Positions 5,200 to 12,304 of a stretch of DNA of 21,069 bases are shown here, piece after piece. The notes beneath the pieces are model-generated. The model saw only the letters and a list, made by a program, of their open reading frames with translations, searched no databases and was not told the origin of the DNA. The DNA is taken from the IMG/VR virus record IMGVR_UViG_3300032893_001230, positions 1-21,069 of that record; one strand, written 5' to 3'. This DNA is from a virus. The position numbers and the translations under genes are program-made. The number at the start of each line of letters is the position of its first letter. The first letter of the stretch is position 1.

Positions 5200-5203
5200 T
5201 CAA
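4814..5203 (-). CDS. Coiled-coil membrane protein nested in another gene (i-spanin-like)
   Basis: Starts at TTG 5203, exactly 6 nt after AGGAG and thus better placed than the ATG of the overlapping gene at 5199. The 129-aa product has a basic N-terminus, one hydrophobic segment (HIIIGVICFALGGCLTGFSI, residues about 11-30), then an uninterrupted charged coiled coil to the end. This is the layout of an inner-membrane spanin (Rz-like): N-in anchor and periplasmic helix. A possible lipobox, LGGC, lies inside the hydrophobic stretch, so a lipoprotein cannot be excluded. All but the first 4 nt are inside the 173-aa gene. Both frames encode credible signal/anchor segments and coiled coils, which argues that neither is a chance ORF. 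Confidence 0.7.
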   Translation of the reverse strand: MNGKIKSVFCHIIIGVICFALGGCLTGFSIYKIASVNVDKLKITNQRINDDYKTIEKQFSDSKDTIARLNESITSNAKYIEQLQTAIDRISKISGKSQGTIINNDKLISRLEILNTDITNELDKIRNTK

Positions 5204-5212
5204 GTTAATCTC

Positions 5213-5386
5213 CTATAATAATAATTCCCAAAAATGGTTATCTACTTTTTTTGAAAATTCAATAGGCATATTTTCTATATTATTCAATAACTTTTTTTGA
5301 AAATTATCAATAATTTTTTTGGAAAAACAATCTGTATAATATAGGCATTGGCTACAAGGAATTGTCGTAGGTGAAATACATTTCAT
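5213..5386 (-). CDS. Small Cys-rich protein, 57 aa
   Basis: ATG 5386 follows AGAGGA at rather long spacing (about 11 nt). The N-terminal half carries four Cys (MKCISPTTIPCSQCLYYTDC), a pattern able to bind zinc or an Fe-S cluster, followed by a Lys/Asn-rich helix ending in FWELLL. The TAG stop overlaps the AGGAG that serves the nested gene pair, so expression is tightly linked to it. I recognise no family. Two more Cys-rich mini-proteins occur nearby (5390-5542 and 6731-6946). Confidence 0.6.
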   Translation of the reverse strand: MKCISPTTIPCSQCLYYTDCFSKKIIDNFQKKLLNNIENMPIEFSKKVDNHFWELLL

Positions 5387-5389
5387 AAT

Positions 5390-5542
5390 TTAATTTTTCC
5401 TCTCATAGCAAAATGATAATGTAGAATTCGCCGTTAAAATATCAATTGGTTTGTTTGACCTTTCTTTTATACCATCATTTGCTGTTAATAAGATACGGCA
5501 AAAATAAAAATGTATGCAATCATTTTTACAATCGCAAATCAT
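5390..5542 (-). CDS. Small Cys-rich protein, 50 aa
   Basis: The ATG overlaps the TGA of the holin candidate (ATGA), so translation is probably coupled to it. The product starts MICDCKNDCIHFYFC, with four Cys in fifteen residues, then a polar stretch (RSNKPIDILTANSTLSF) and a further Cys. The spacing C-x-C-x3-C-x5-C resembles metal-binding knuckles but matches no motif I can name. The next gene's ATG follows its TAA by 3 nt. Confidence 0.6.
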   Translation of the reverse strand: MICDCKNDCIHFYFCRILLTANDGIKERSNKPIDILTANSTLSFCYERKN

Positions 5543-5772
5543 TTTTGAATATCCTTTGATTGACCATCTTTATTTATATTTTCGGCAAATGATTGAATTA
5601 CTTTCCCACCAAATGATATACCATATATCCATTTTATTATATCTGCATTATTTATTATTTGGTTGTTAAACATTGACCAAAACAGAATAATAGTTCCGCA
5701 TACAAATAAAAAAAATGTTATTAATCTTCCCATTGAAAGACTTCCAGTATTATCAACAAAAAATTGTTTCAT
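5539..5772 (-). CDS. Probable holin, 77 aa
   Basis: A small membrane protein with a polar N-terminus (MKQFFVDNTGSLSMGRL), a first hydrophobic span (ITFFLFVCGTIILFWSMF, about residues 19-36), an Asn/Asp-containing loop, a second, weaker span (IIKWIYGISFGGKVIQSF) and a charged tail with Lys and Gln. Length, two spans, the DNTG.LS..R start and the charged end fit phage holins of the short two-span type. Position in a run with an M23 peptidase and spanin-like proteins supports a lysis role. SD AGAGGA precedes the ATG. Other small membrane proteins cannot be excluded by sequence alone. Confidence 0.65.
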   Translation of the reverse strand: MKQFFVDNTGSLSMGRLITFFLFVCGTIILFWSMFNNQIINNADIIKWIYGISFGGKVIQSFAENINKDGQSKDIQK

Positions 5773-5787
5773 GTATTCCTCTTTTAT

Positions 5788-6441
5788 TTATTCGCCTAAT
5801 TTATCTTCAAATTGTAATAGTTGATCCTTATATACTAATCCAACTCTACGACAATCTCGAAATAATTCCTTTGAAGACAAATATAGAAATTCCATTTCAT
5901 TTTCACGCAAATAATTCGATAATTGTTCACGATTAAAATCATTCTCACCCCATCCACTATCAAGAACATCTGTCATTATTCCTCGACAAATTTCTGAATT
6001 TTGCTGAATATATTCTTCAAATTCAGATTCTGACATTTTTAGAAATCCATTTTTCCTTAAAACATCTTTTATAAAATCATCGCCTATCTTAAAATAAATT
6101 AATTCCAGCAAAGATGAAAAAACTTTAACATTATCATATTTATATTTTTTCTTTATACACCAATTCCGAAACCTTTCTTTAATTTCATTAAACATTATTT
6201 TGCCTTTTTTCATAGCTATTCTTTCTTGTGCATATAAAATTTTATTTTTTAAATCATCATAATCTTTTTGATTTTTTATCTTCATCAAGTTTATTGAATA
6301 GTTTCCTTCTGCTGATAATTTACCAAATTTTATTTTCCAATGTTTAACATTTTTAAGAAATAAAATAAATACAAAAAATAATAATATTCCTATAACAACA
6401 AAAAAAATATAATTTTTGGACAAATAATCCCAAAATGTCAT
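5788..6441 (-). CDS. Single-pass membrane protein with soluble C-terminal domain, 217 aa
   Basis: Not recognised. One N-terminal membrane span (YIFFVVIGILLFFVFILFL, about residues 11-29) is followed by Lys-rich residues, indicating an N-out/C-in orientation by the positive-inside rule. The remaining 185 residues are a charged, mostly helical domain with several Trp/Tyr and no recognisable catalytic motif. AAAGGAGAATAT precedes the ATG. It lies directly upstream of the holin candidate, so a regulatory role in lysis or an exclusion function is possible but unproven. Confidence 0.7.
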   Translation of the reverse strand: MTFWDYLSKNYIFFVVIGILLFFVFILFLKNVKHWKIKFGKLSAEGNYSINLMKIKNQKDYDDLKNKILYAQERIAMKKGKIMFNEIKERFRNWCIKKKYKYDNVKVFSSLLELIYFKIGDDFIKDVLRKNGFLKMSESEFEEYIQQNSEICRGIMTDVLDSGWGENDFNREQLSNYLRENEMEFLYLSSKELFRDCRRVGLVYKDQLLQFEDKLGE

Positions 6442-6457
6442 ATATTCTCCTTTAAAC

Positions 6458-6706
6458 TTATTTTAATTTATTAGCCCAACCCTTTTTCTTATTTAATTTA
6501 TTCTCTTCTTTTTTTATCATATAATTATTTAAATTTTCAATAATGCTATTTATTTTACTTGCAATCATATAAATTACTATTTTTTCCCTAAAAAAATTAT
6601 CATATATTTCAAACAATTTGTCTTTAAAAATATTTTCAATAATTTTATTTTCTCCTTTATCAAAATTTTCCATGACTTGTTTTATACTTATTTTTTTTAT
6701 TTTCAT
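6458..6706 (-). CDS. Hypothetical Lys/Asn-rich protein, 82 aa
   Basis: Unrecognised. The frame is highly AT-rich and the product is dominated by Lys, Asn, Ile and Glu (MKIKKISIKQVMENFDKGEN, ending NKKKGWANKLK). It is probably all helical and soluble. No good Shine-Dalgarno is visible before the ATG at 6706, so the start and even the reality of the gene are less certain than for its neighbours. It is kept because it fills the operon cleanly, with no better ORF in the space. Confidence 0.5.
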   Translation of the reverse strand: MKIKKISIKQVMENFDKGENKIIENIFKDKLFEIYDNFFREKIVIYMIASKINSIIENLNNYMIKKEENKLNKKKGWANKLK

Positions 6707-6730
6707 TATTTATCATTTCAATTTGCCAAT

Positions 6731-6946
6731 TCATAATTTTTTCCAATTACAACACTCATCTTTATCAGTTTCTTTATTGTAATGTGGAATAAAACAATAA
6801 GGATAGCTTCCATTATCATCATCTTGAATTATATGAATATCGGTTGAATAATTGGCACAATTAATACAATCTTTCAATTTTTCATTACCAAATTTTAAAT
6901 TATTACAATCATTATAAACCGGGCAATCTTTATTATTGCATATCAT
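6731..6946 (-). CDS. Small Cys-rich protein, 71 aa
   Basis: Nine Cys in 71 residues: MICNNKDCPVYNDC at the N-terminus, DCINCAN in the middle, PYCFIPHYN and ECCNW near the end. This could form two zinc sites. The CPVYNDC pattern recalls the CPLY motif of the larger Cys protein at 3080-3355, but overall similarity is not evident. It is acidic and soluble. It lies immediately downstream of the peptidase gene. GAGAAAATTAAA precedes the ATG; function unknown. Confidence 0.65.
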   Translation of the reverse strand: MICNNKDCPVYNDCNNLKFGNEKLKDCINCANYSTDIHIIQDDDNGSYPYCFIPHYNKETDKDECCNWKKL

Positions 6947-6964
6947 TTTAATTTTCTCACAATT

Positions 6965-7462
6965 TTATTTAAGAGTTCCAATCCATTTTGTATTATGATT
7001 CATCGGGTCAACCGCTAATTTTTGATTAACCAACCATTTGTTACTATAATAAAATCCAGTATCATCCTTATTCCAAATCTCTTTAGTCTCAACCAAATAC
7101 GTCCCTGTGTGCAAATGTGCTGCAATTATTCCAGTTCTACCACCTGTATTTCCAGATTCAGCAATTATATCACCGGCATTAACTAATTGCCCTTTCTGAA
7201 TTATTATACAAGACAAATGTCCTGCCAGATAAAATAATCGCTCGTCTTGTGTATCTTGCAATACAAGACAATTTCCATATCCTGTAATTCCGGTTATAAC
7301 AGAGATAACAAGACAATCTCTATCTGATATTAAATCAGTTCCAGAAGGACAATTTATGTCACATCCCTCATGTGCAGTATACAAACCATCAGGAACATTA
7401 GTATAATCTTCATTGAATTTTCCGATTATTTTGAAATTTGTCATTATTTTGGGAATTATCAT
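6965..7462 (-). CDS. M23 family metallopeptidase (candidate endolysin)
   Basis: A LytM-type zinc endopeptidase, predicted to cut peptide cross-links in peptidoglycan. The HxxxD motif is HEGCD (H31, D35), the HxH motif is HLH (H116, H118), and the catalytic-loop His is in YLAGHL (H82); GQLVNAGDIIAESGNTG is typical of the family. At 165 residues it is a bare catalytic domain without signal peptide, so release would need the holin. The true start is ATG 7462, preceded by GGAGG and overlapping the HNH stop as ATGA; the longer frame from TTG 7477 is unlikely. It contains five Cys (C34, C38, C50, C65, C85), unusual for a domain with no need of disulfides. It could instead be a virion-associated hydrolase. 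Confidence 0.85.
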   Translation of the reverse strand: MIIPKIMTNFKIIGKFNEDYTNVPDGLYTAHEGCDINCPSGTDLISDRDCLVISVITGITGYGNCLVLQDTQDERLFYLAGHLSCIIIQKGQLVNAGDIIAESGNTGGRTGIIAAHLHTGTYLVETKEIWNKDDTGFYYSNKWLVNQKLAVDPMNHNTKWIGTLK

Positions 7463-7992
7463 GATATATGCCTCCAAGTTTTATATTTTAAAATAAATTG
7501 TATTGTTGTTTCAGAAACATTGAACATATCCGCCATATATTTTTGAGTATAATTATTTTTATTTTTTCTTATATAAATAATATTTTCTTCTTTTAATTTA
7601 GCTCTTGAATTATGTTCACCTTTTCTATCAATTAATCCTATTCTAAAGGCGTGTTTATTATTTTCTGATTGAGTACAAAATTCAAGATTTTCAATTTTAT
7701 TATTATAAGTATTTCCATCGATATGATTAATAGTCAAATTAGAATTTCCATAAAAAGCGGAGGCTATTAATCTATGAGATAATTTATCATAACGTTTATT
7801 ATTTTTAGATAATTGAATCATAAGATAACCTTTTTTATGTTTAAATTGTTTTAATATTTTGTTATTTTTATTTTTTATTTTACCTAAATTAGATGCTTGA
7901 TACAAACCCTCAAATCCGGGAATGTCTTTCCATATTTCTTTATCCTGATTAAAAACTCCCGTAATAGGAAATTCAATTTTGGGTTTTATCAT
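7459..7992 (-). CDS. Free-standing HNH homing endonuclease (NUMOD4 type)
   Basis: Residues about 19-60 form a NUMOD4 domain (EIWKDIPGFEGLYQASNLGK). Residues about 75-118 form an HNH_3-type nuclease (HRLIASAF, then NHIDGNTYNNKIENLEFCTQ). The C-terminus is a NUMOD1-like helix-turn-helix (RAKLKEENIIYIRKN ... FNVSETTIQFIL). Such proteins cut an allele lacking the insertion and spread themselves. The first 18 residues (MIKPKIEFPITGVFNQDK) are not part of the nuclease; they match the first residues of the following M23 peptidase in protein and DNA. The gene thus seems to have landed at the peptidase start and kept its initiation region. GGGAGTG precedes the ATG, and both ends overlap neighbours as ATGA. 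Confidence 0.9.
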   Translation of the reverse strand: MIKPKIEFPITGVFNQDKEIWKDIPGFEGLYQASNLGKIKNKNNKILKQFKHKKGYLMIQLSKNNKRYDKLSHRLIASAFYGNSNLTINHIDGNTYNNKIENLEFCTQSENNKHAFRIGLIDRKGEHNSRAKLKEENIIYIRKNKNNYTQKYMADMFNVSETTIQFILKYKTWRHIS

Positions 7993-8204
7993 ATTTCACT
8001 CCCGCTTGTTATTTTAAACTTTTGATTCTCGACTGAATCATTTCTATCAAAATATTTTATAGGGTCTGTCCAATAATCTTGACGAGGGAATGAATATTGT
8101 ATAATTGGAGATTTTTCAAATAATAATTTCAATTCCTCATATATTTGTTTAGCTTCATCATAAGTTAATTCATAATCGCCAATTTTTATTTTAATATCTA
8201 CCAT
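7989..8204 (-). CDS. Hypothetical protein, 71 aa
   Basis: Short phage protein starting MVDIKIKIGDYELTYDEAKQ: a beta-hairpin-like start followed by a helix (EAKQIYEELKLLFEK) and a polar tail with aromatic residues. This start pattern (I..GdyeLt.eEA..iy.eL..lF) is common in small uncharacterised phage proteins near lysis or fibre genes. GGAGAAGAT precedes the ATG, and its stop overlaps the HNH gene's ATG. No function can be given. Confidence 0.65.
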   Translation of the reverse strand: MVDIKIKIGDYELTYDEAKQIYEELKLLFEKSPIIQYSFPRQDYWTDPIKYFDRNDSVENQKFKITSGSEI

Positions 8205-8249
8205 ATCTTCTCCTATCTTTTTATATCATTATTCAACAAAAAAATCAAA

Positions 8250-8813
8250 TTATGGTTTAATAATATTTGTTATTACTGGTATTTTTTTATTAAGTTCATC
8301 TATTTTTATACCAAAAAAAACTGTAATTCCTAAAAATAATAATATAAATATACCTATTGCGATTTTTGGGATTGAATTGCCAATATTCTCAAAAAAACTA
8401 TTCTTAACAATATTTATTGCATTATTTCGATCTTTTTCTCTAATAATCAATTTTGTAATTAACGGTTCTTCTTTTTTCATACTTTCGCAAAATTGTTTTA
8501 TTGTTGTTTCGCATGATTCACCAGCAAGATGACCAAATGAACTTTCTATTTTTTCTATTTCATTGTCTTGATTTTGAATTTTATTTCTCATTTCAATTGA
8601 TAATTGAGTTACCGCTGTTACCATATCTCTAATTTCTGATTGAAATCCATCCAAACGTAAATTATTTTCATCAACTTTTTTTTCAATCCTTATATAATTT
8701 TCATTTGACTGTTTAACAATTGTCATTGTCATTTCGTTCATTGTAGAAATTTGATCTCTAACAGTTTTTAAAATAGAAAATAATTCAATTGATGAATCTG
8801 ATTTAATACTCAT
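8250..8813 (-). CDS. Coiled-coil protein with C-terminal membrane anchor, 187 aa
   Basis: Residues about 10-100 form a long coiled coil (KTVRDQISTMNEMTMTIVKQ and on, ending KIESSFGHL). A helical region with two Cys (GESCETTIKQFC) follows, then one membrane span (IPKIAIGIFILLFLGITVFF, about 148-167) and a short tail. There is no signal peptide, so this is a tail-anchored membrane protein with most of the chain on the cytoplasmic side. It is placed between the tail fibre and the lysis genes. A role in lysis timing or membrane targeting is conceivable; I do not recognise the family. Confidence 0.7.
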   Translation of the reverse strand: MSIKSDSSIELFSILKTVRDQISTMNEMTMTIVKQSNENYIRIEKKVDENNLRLDGFQSEIRDMVTAVTQLSIEMRNKIQNQDNEIEKIESSFGHLAGESCETTIKQFCESMKKEEPLITKLIIREKDRNNAINIVKNSFFENIGNSIPKIAIGIFILLFLGITVFFGIKIDELNKKIPVITNIIKP

Positions 8814-8834
8814 ATTATAATTTCCTAATTTATA

Positions 8835-10211
8835 TTAAATTAAACTAAAAGCACAATAAGTTGTCGTTGTAAATCCTGTTTGTGATGTCATAGTGCTACT
8901 ATAAGTATGATTTTTATATAAAGCTTTTCCACTCCAATTCACACCGCATTGAATATTAATCGCATCGCTACAATGTAAACTTACCCAAAACAGTCTATTA
9001 TTTCCTCCCAATATAGAAGATTGACTTCTTAATGAGAGAATTAAATTTATACCCTGATTTGTTGCATCAATCGTAAATTCTTGTGTTTGTACAAGAACTG
9101 TCCCCGGAGCTCCTGATCCATTATCGTTGTAAATTCCATAAACTATTTTTGATCCATTCACTGCTGTATTAATAAAAAAAGAAATATGTTGAATAATAAT
9201 ATCTGTGTTACATCGAAATCCAAACCAATGTTGGTCATTAGCTGAAATGGATAAGTTATTTGAGAGACAATTTTGAAAATATTTTAAAGAATAATCGGCA
9301 TTTGTATTATAATTTTGGGTTATATGCGTAATTCCTACAGAATCGACATAAACTTGACGAATTAATTTTTTTAAATCCCATCCACTTGGCAAAGAGGGTG
9401 TTGATGCGTTTGTAGAGGCTAATATATCTCCAGCGGTTAAGTCAGTGCTTTTTCCTATCGCATAAATATAATAATAAGTTGAATTTGCCTTTGATCCTGT
9501 ATCTAACATACCCTGATTTGTTCCTGTGACAAATGTAGCATCGAGTCTTTTTGTCAATGCCGAAACAGGTATATTGTATAAATTTGATGAATCTATTGCT
9601 GCCCCTAATGTAAAATCAATATCATTTGTTAGATCAGACGTATTATTGGACATTATAAGACCAACAATCGGAACAAATAAATCTATATAAGAATTTATAT
9701 AATTTCTTAAAGAATTTATACCAGAATCTATATAACTTTTCCCTGCCTTTTGACTTGAAAATAATATATCGGAAGGACTTGCTCCACCTAATGTAACATC
9801 TGTACTTTTATTTGCTGTATTTTCAGGAACGTATCCAATTGATACCTGCAATATAGCCCAATTCGCTGATGTTTGTCCGGGTGAGTCAGATAATGCTCTG
9901 ATTTCATCGCCAACATTTACTGTTTTCGTTCCGAGAATTCCCGCAACGGATATAGTCCATAAGTTGCCTTTTAAGATCGCACCGCCCGTTCCCGATCCTC
10001 CAGTTGAAGGAAATACGTTTACTGAAGCATCATAACTGCCTCTATCGTTGACGTATCCTTCAGTAGTTATCACTTCTTTGATTTGCGCATTAACCGACGT
10101 ACCTGTCATTTTTGCATCGGAATTGTCAACGCCTTTTTCAACGTATATAATATCAGCACTTTCAATTGTTGAAGTTGAAGCGCTTACTTGATGTAATCTT
10201 TTATCTGACAT
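8835..10211 (-). CDS. Tail fibre / receptor-binding protein, 458 aa
   Basis: The N-terminal third has the loose repeated motifs usual in phage fibres (RLHQVSASTSTIESADIIYV, then IGYVPENTANKSTDVTLGGA, then SSQKAGKSYIDSGINSL). The rest is a Ser/Thr/Asn-rich beta-structure-like region, with a C-terminal part about residues 310-458 (HWFGFRCNTDIIIQHISFFI ... GVNWSG) that resembles a jelly-roll-like binding head. By eye the first 300 bp of the gene are much richer in GC than the following part, suggesting that host-recognition modules were swapped onto a conserved anchor. AAAGGAGAAAAAT precedes the ATG. Separated from the other fibre-type gene by the plus-strand lipoprotein gene. Confidence 0.75.
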   Translation of the reverse strand: MSDKRLHQVSASTSTIESADIIYVEKGVDNSDAKMTGTSVNAQIKEVITTEGYVNDRGSYDASVNVFPSTGGSGTGGAILKGNLWTISVAGILGTKTVNVGDEIRALSDSPGQTSANWAILQVSIGYVPENTANKSTDVTLGGASPSDILFSSQKAGKSYIDSGINSLRNYINSYIDLFVPIVGLIMSNNTSDLTNDIDFTLGAAIDSSNLYNIPVSALTKRLDATFVTGTNQGMLDTGSKANSTYYYIYAIGKSTDLTAGDILASTNASTPSLPSGWDLKKLIRQVYVDSVGITHITQNYNTNADYSLKYFQNCLSNNLSISANDQHWFGFRCNTDIIIQHISFFINTAVNGSKIVYGIYNDNGSGAPGTVLVQTQEFTIDATNQGINLILSLRSQSSILGGNNRLFWVSLHCSDAINIQCGVNWSGKALYKNHTYSSTMTSQTGFTTTTYCAFSLI

Positions 10212-10247
10212 ATTTTTCTCCTTTTTTTAAATATTCTTTAAATTATG

Positions 10248-10291
10248 TTGACAAAATATATATTTATACCTCTAATATATATAGAGGTATA
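10248..10291 (+). promoter_or_regulatory. Promoter with overlapping 10-bp palindromic operator
   Basis: TTGACA (10248-10253) and TCTAAT (10271-10276), 17 bp apart, make a strong sigma-70-type promoter on the plus strand. A perfect inverted repeat, TATACCTCTA (10265-10274) and TAGAGGTATA (10282-10291) with a 7-bp centre, covers the -10 box, the expected start point and the Shine-Dalgarno GAGG (10284-10287). Because transcription should begin near 10283, the left arm is not in the RNA, so a protein operator is more likely than an RBS-blocking hairpin. Confidence 0.75.
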
Positions 10292-10293
10292 AT

Positions 10294-10572
10294 ATGAAAT
10301 ATTTAATGTCATTAATCGTTTTTATCCTTTTTTTAGGATGTCAAGTTCAACCTAATGATCGTCCTTATCGAAATATAAATATTGAAAATGCAACTAATAT
10401 ATTTCAATATGTAATAATCAATGACATATATCTTGGTTTTGAGCCATTTGAAAAGAAAATTTTTTCTTTTCAAGAAAATAAACTTGATATAAATTATCAC
10501 AACAATCCAAAAGAATTGTACTATTTCGATGTGACAATATCTCTTGATGAAGTTGGAATTAGTCTTCATTGA
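10294..10572 (+). CDS. Small lipoprotein, moron-type gene, 92 aa
   Basis: An N-terminal lipoprotein signal is clear: Lys, then SLIVFILFLGCQ with lipobox LFLGC, so mature protein would start at Cys16. The mature part is about 77 residues, Asn-rich and probably beta-structured. It is the only plus-strand gene inside the tail operon and has its own promoter and operator, the hallmarks of a moron, a gene expressed independently from a prophage. Known phage lipoproteins of this size often block superinfection by masking a receptor, or alter the host surface; that role is inference. It converges on the fibre-type gene at 10580 with 7 bp between their stop codons and no clear terminator. Confidence 0.8.
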   Translation: MKYLMSLIVFILFLGCQVQPNDRPYRNINIENATNIFQYVIINDIYLGFEPFEKKIFSFQENKLDINYHNNPKELYYFDVTISLDEVGISLH

Positions 10573-10579
10573 TATTATA

Positions 10580-11563
10580 TCATGCTTCATATTCGATTAA
10601 AACCCATCCTCTATTATAAGACAAATTTTTAAAAGCCGTTGTGTCAAACGCTCCAGATGTCAAACGACCTAAAGTTAAAAAAGTTTCCCCATATGTTGTA
10701 TATCCGATTAAATTAACTCCACACCCTTTAGCCCCTGTACCTAAGACATAATCCTTATCGCAATATTGAGTATCATTATCATCTCTAATTGTTATTCCTA
10801 ATATTCTTATTGACTTCCAATTCGTAACCCCATGATTTACGGTAATTGCATCACTTGAGTCCATATTCCAATCGCCGATCTCAATTTCCTTTGTAAATTT
10901 AACTTTTGTACTTTCAACTCCAGATGAATTCCTATATTTTATTGTTCTTCCATTTATATTTTCTGGTAATGCTCCTATAATATTAACTGACGATAGATCT
11001 GTTAATAAACTACCACTTAATTCTGGTAATGTTGATGGAAATCTTGCATCTGGAATAGTGCCGCTTGAAAGATTATCTGCATTTCTTGATAGTATTGCTT
11101 CTGCAGATACTAATCCCAAACTATACGATTCTGCCAAGCCTAAATAATAAGAAAACAAATCCCGCCATTTTGTAGGATCAGACGACGGTATTATATTGAT
11201 ATTAGGCGATAATTCAGTTCCAGTCAATGCTTGATACAATACTCCACCATAGGTTACATAAGATATATTCGCATAATAATTTTCAGTCGCTATCCATTCC
11301 GGTATTCCATTCTGAAACAAATATTTTAGCTGTGATGTTATCAAAAAAAATAGAGCATTGAAATCCTCTATCCTTGGCGGTTCTGATTTATCATTCGTCA
11401 ATGGAAATAGACCGACATCATAATAATCTGTCAAAGATTGTATCAAATCAAGGTCTTTTGTTGTTTGAGGGCTTCCGGCATTATCGCTACCTATAACTCC
11501 AAATTTATTTGTTGCACCCGATGCTCCAAAAACTTTTTGTAATATTCTACTTAATATAGCCAC
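10580..11563 (-). CDS. Tail fibre-type / baseplate-attached protein, 327 aa
   Basis: Starts at GTG (11563) with AAGGAGG five bases before it. The N-terminal 95 residues match a type found directly downstream of DUF2612 genes in related myophages (ILQKVFGASGATNKFGVIGS, then DFNALFFLITSQLKYLFQNG and IPEWIATENYY). Next is a small module like a carbohydrate-binding domain (YVTYGGVLYQALTGTELSPN ... DPTKWRDL), a fibre linker (ADNLSSGTIPDARFPSTLPE), and a C-terminal beta domain (FDTTAFKNLSYNRGWVLIEY). It probably links the baseplate to receptor binding. Confidence 0.75.
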   Translation of the reverse strand: MAILSRILQKVFGASGATNKFGVIGSDNAGSPQTTKDLDLIQSLTDYYDVGLFPLTNDKSEPPRIEDFNALFFLITSQLKYLFQNGIPEWIATENYYANISYVTYGGVLYQALTGTELSPNINIIPSSDPTKWRDLFSYYLGLAESYSLGLVSAEAILSRNADNLSSGTIPDARFPSTLPELSGSLLTDLSSVNIIGALPENINGRTIKYRNSSGVESTKVKFTKEIEIGDWNMDSSDAITVNHGVTNWKSIRILGITIRDDNDTQYCDKDYVLGTGAKGCGVNLIGYTTYGETFLTLGRLTSGAFDTTAFKNLSYNRGWVLIEYEA

Positions 11564-11573
11564 TTAATCCTCC

Positions 11574-12296
11574 TTATGTATGTGGTTCATATTCTAATAA
11601 TATTTCCGTTCCCGCTGATCTTGGCAAACAATCCGTGAACTTCAATATTGCTGATAATCTCGTCGATTGCGTCGGAAATGTATATGTTATAGTCCTGTTG
11701 AAATTATCTGTTATGTAAATATCATTCCCATAATATTTAAATAAAAAATCATCTATATCTTTCATGCTACAATTTGAATAATTCATAAGTATTCTGAATC
11801 TTAATAATGTTCTATATTCAGAATCAATTAATGTTAATATTGATCCTTTATTGTCTCCATAACCTAACATTTGTACATCTGGAGGTATTTCACTATATCC
11901 GACATTATTTATTATCCCAAATTCTTTTCCATCCGAAAATGAAAAATGATCCCCATTTGAAAATGTTAATATATTATCTGAAAGTTCTCCATATCCCATA
12001 AATCCGGCGAATGAACATAATGAAGGATTGTCACCATATCCCATGAATCCAAAATATTTTCTTGTAAATGATATACCTGTTATAATTCTGGAAACTCCTA
12101 TATATTTTCCTAAAATATCAAGTTGAACTCCTTCGGCTGTTTCAATGTCATACCCATCCTCAATACCATCAATCAATTCAAATATACATAATGTTTTTAA
12201 GAATGCTTGTATTGTCGCTTCTGCTTTTGGCATTCCTTTATATTGCAAAATCAACAAATCCACATATGATTGTATTATATCTGTATTTGATGCCAT
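11574..12296 (-). CDS. DUF2612 baseplate-associated protein, 240 aa
   Basis: The N-terminal motif (IIQSYVDLLILQYKGMPKAE, then AEGVQLDILGKYIGVSR) matches the DUF2612 family, encoded in many contractile phages right after baseplate J and before the fibre genes. It plays the part of gpI of phage P2, tying fibres to the baseplate. The middle has short repeats of the type GFMGYGDN...FAGFMGYGEL, followed by LGYGDNKG. The C-terminal half (LLRFRILMNYSNCSMKDIDD and on) is typical of the family. TAGGGGAATTT precedes the ATG. Confidence 0.85.
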   Translation of the reverse strand: MASNTDIIQSYVDLLILQYKGMPKAEATIQAFLKTLCIFELIDGIEDGYDIETAEGVQLDILGKYIGVSRIITGISFTRKYFGFMGYGDNPSLCSFAGFMGYGELSDNILTFSNGDHFSFSDGKEFGIINNVGYSEIPPDVQMLGYGDNKGSILTLIDSEYRTLLRFRILMNYSNCSMKDIDDFLFKYYGNDIYITDNFNRTITYTFPTQSTRLSAILKFTDCLPRSAGTEILLEYEPHT

Positions 12297-12304
12297 AAAT
12301 TCCC

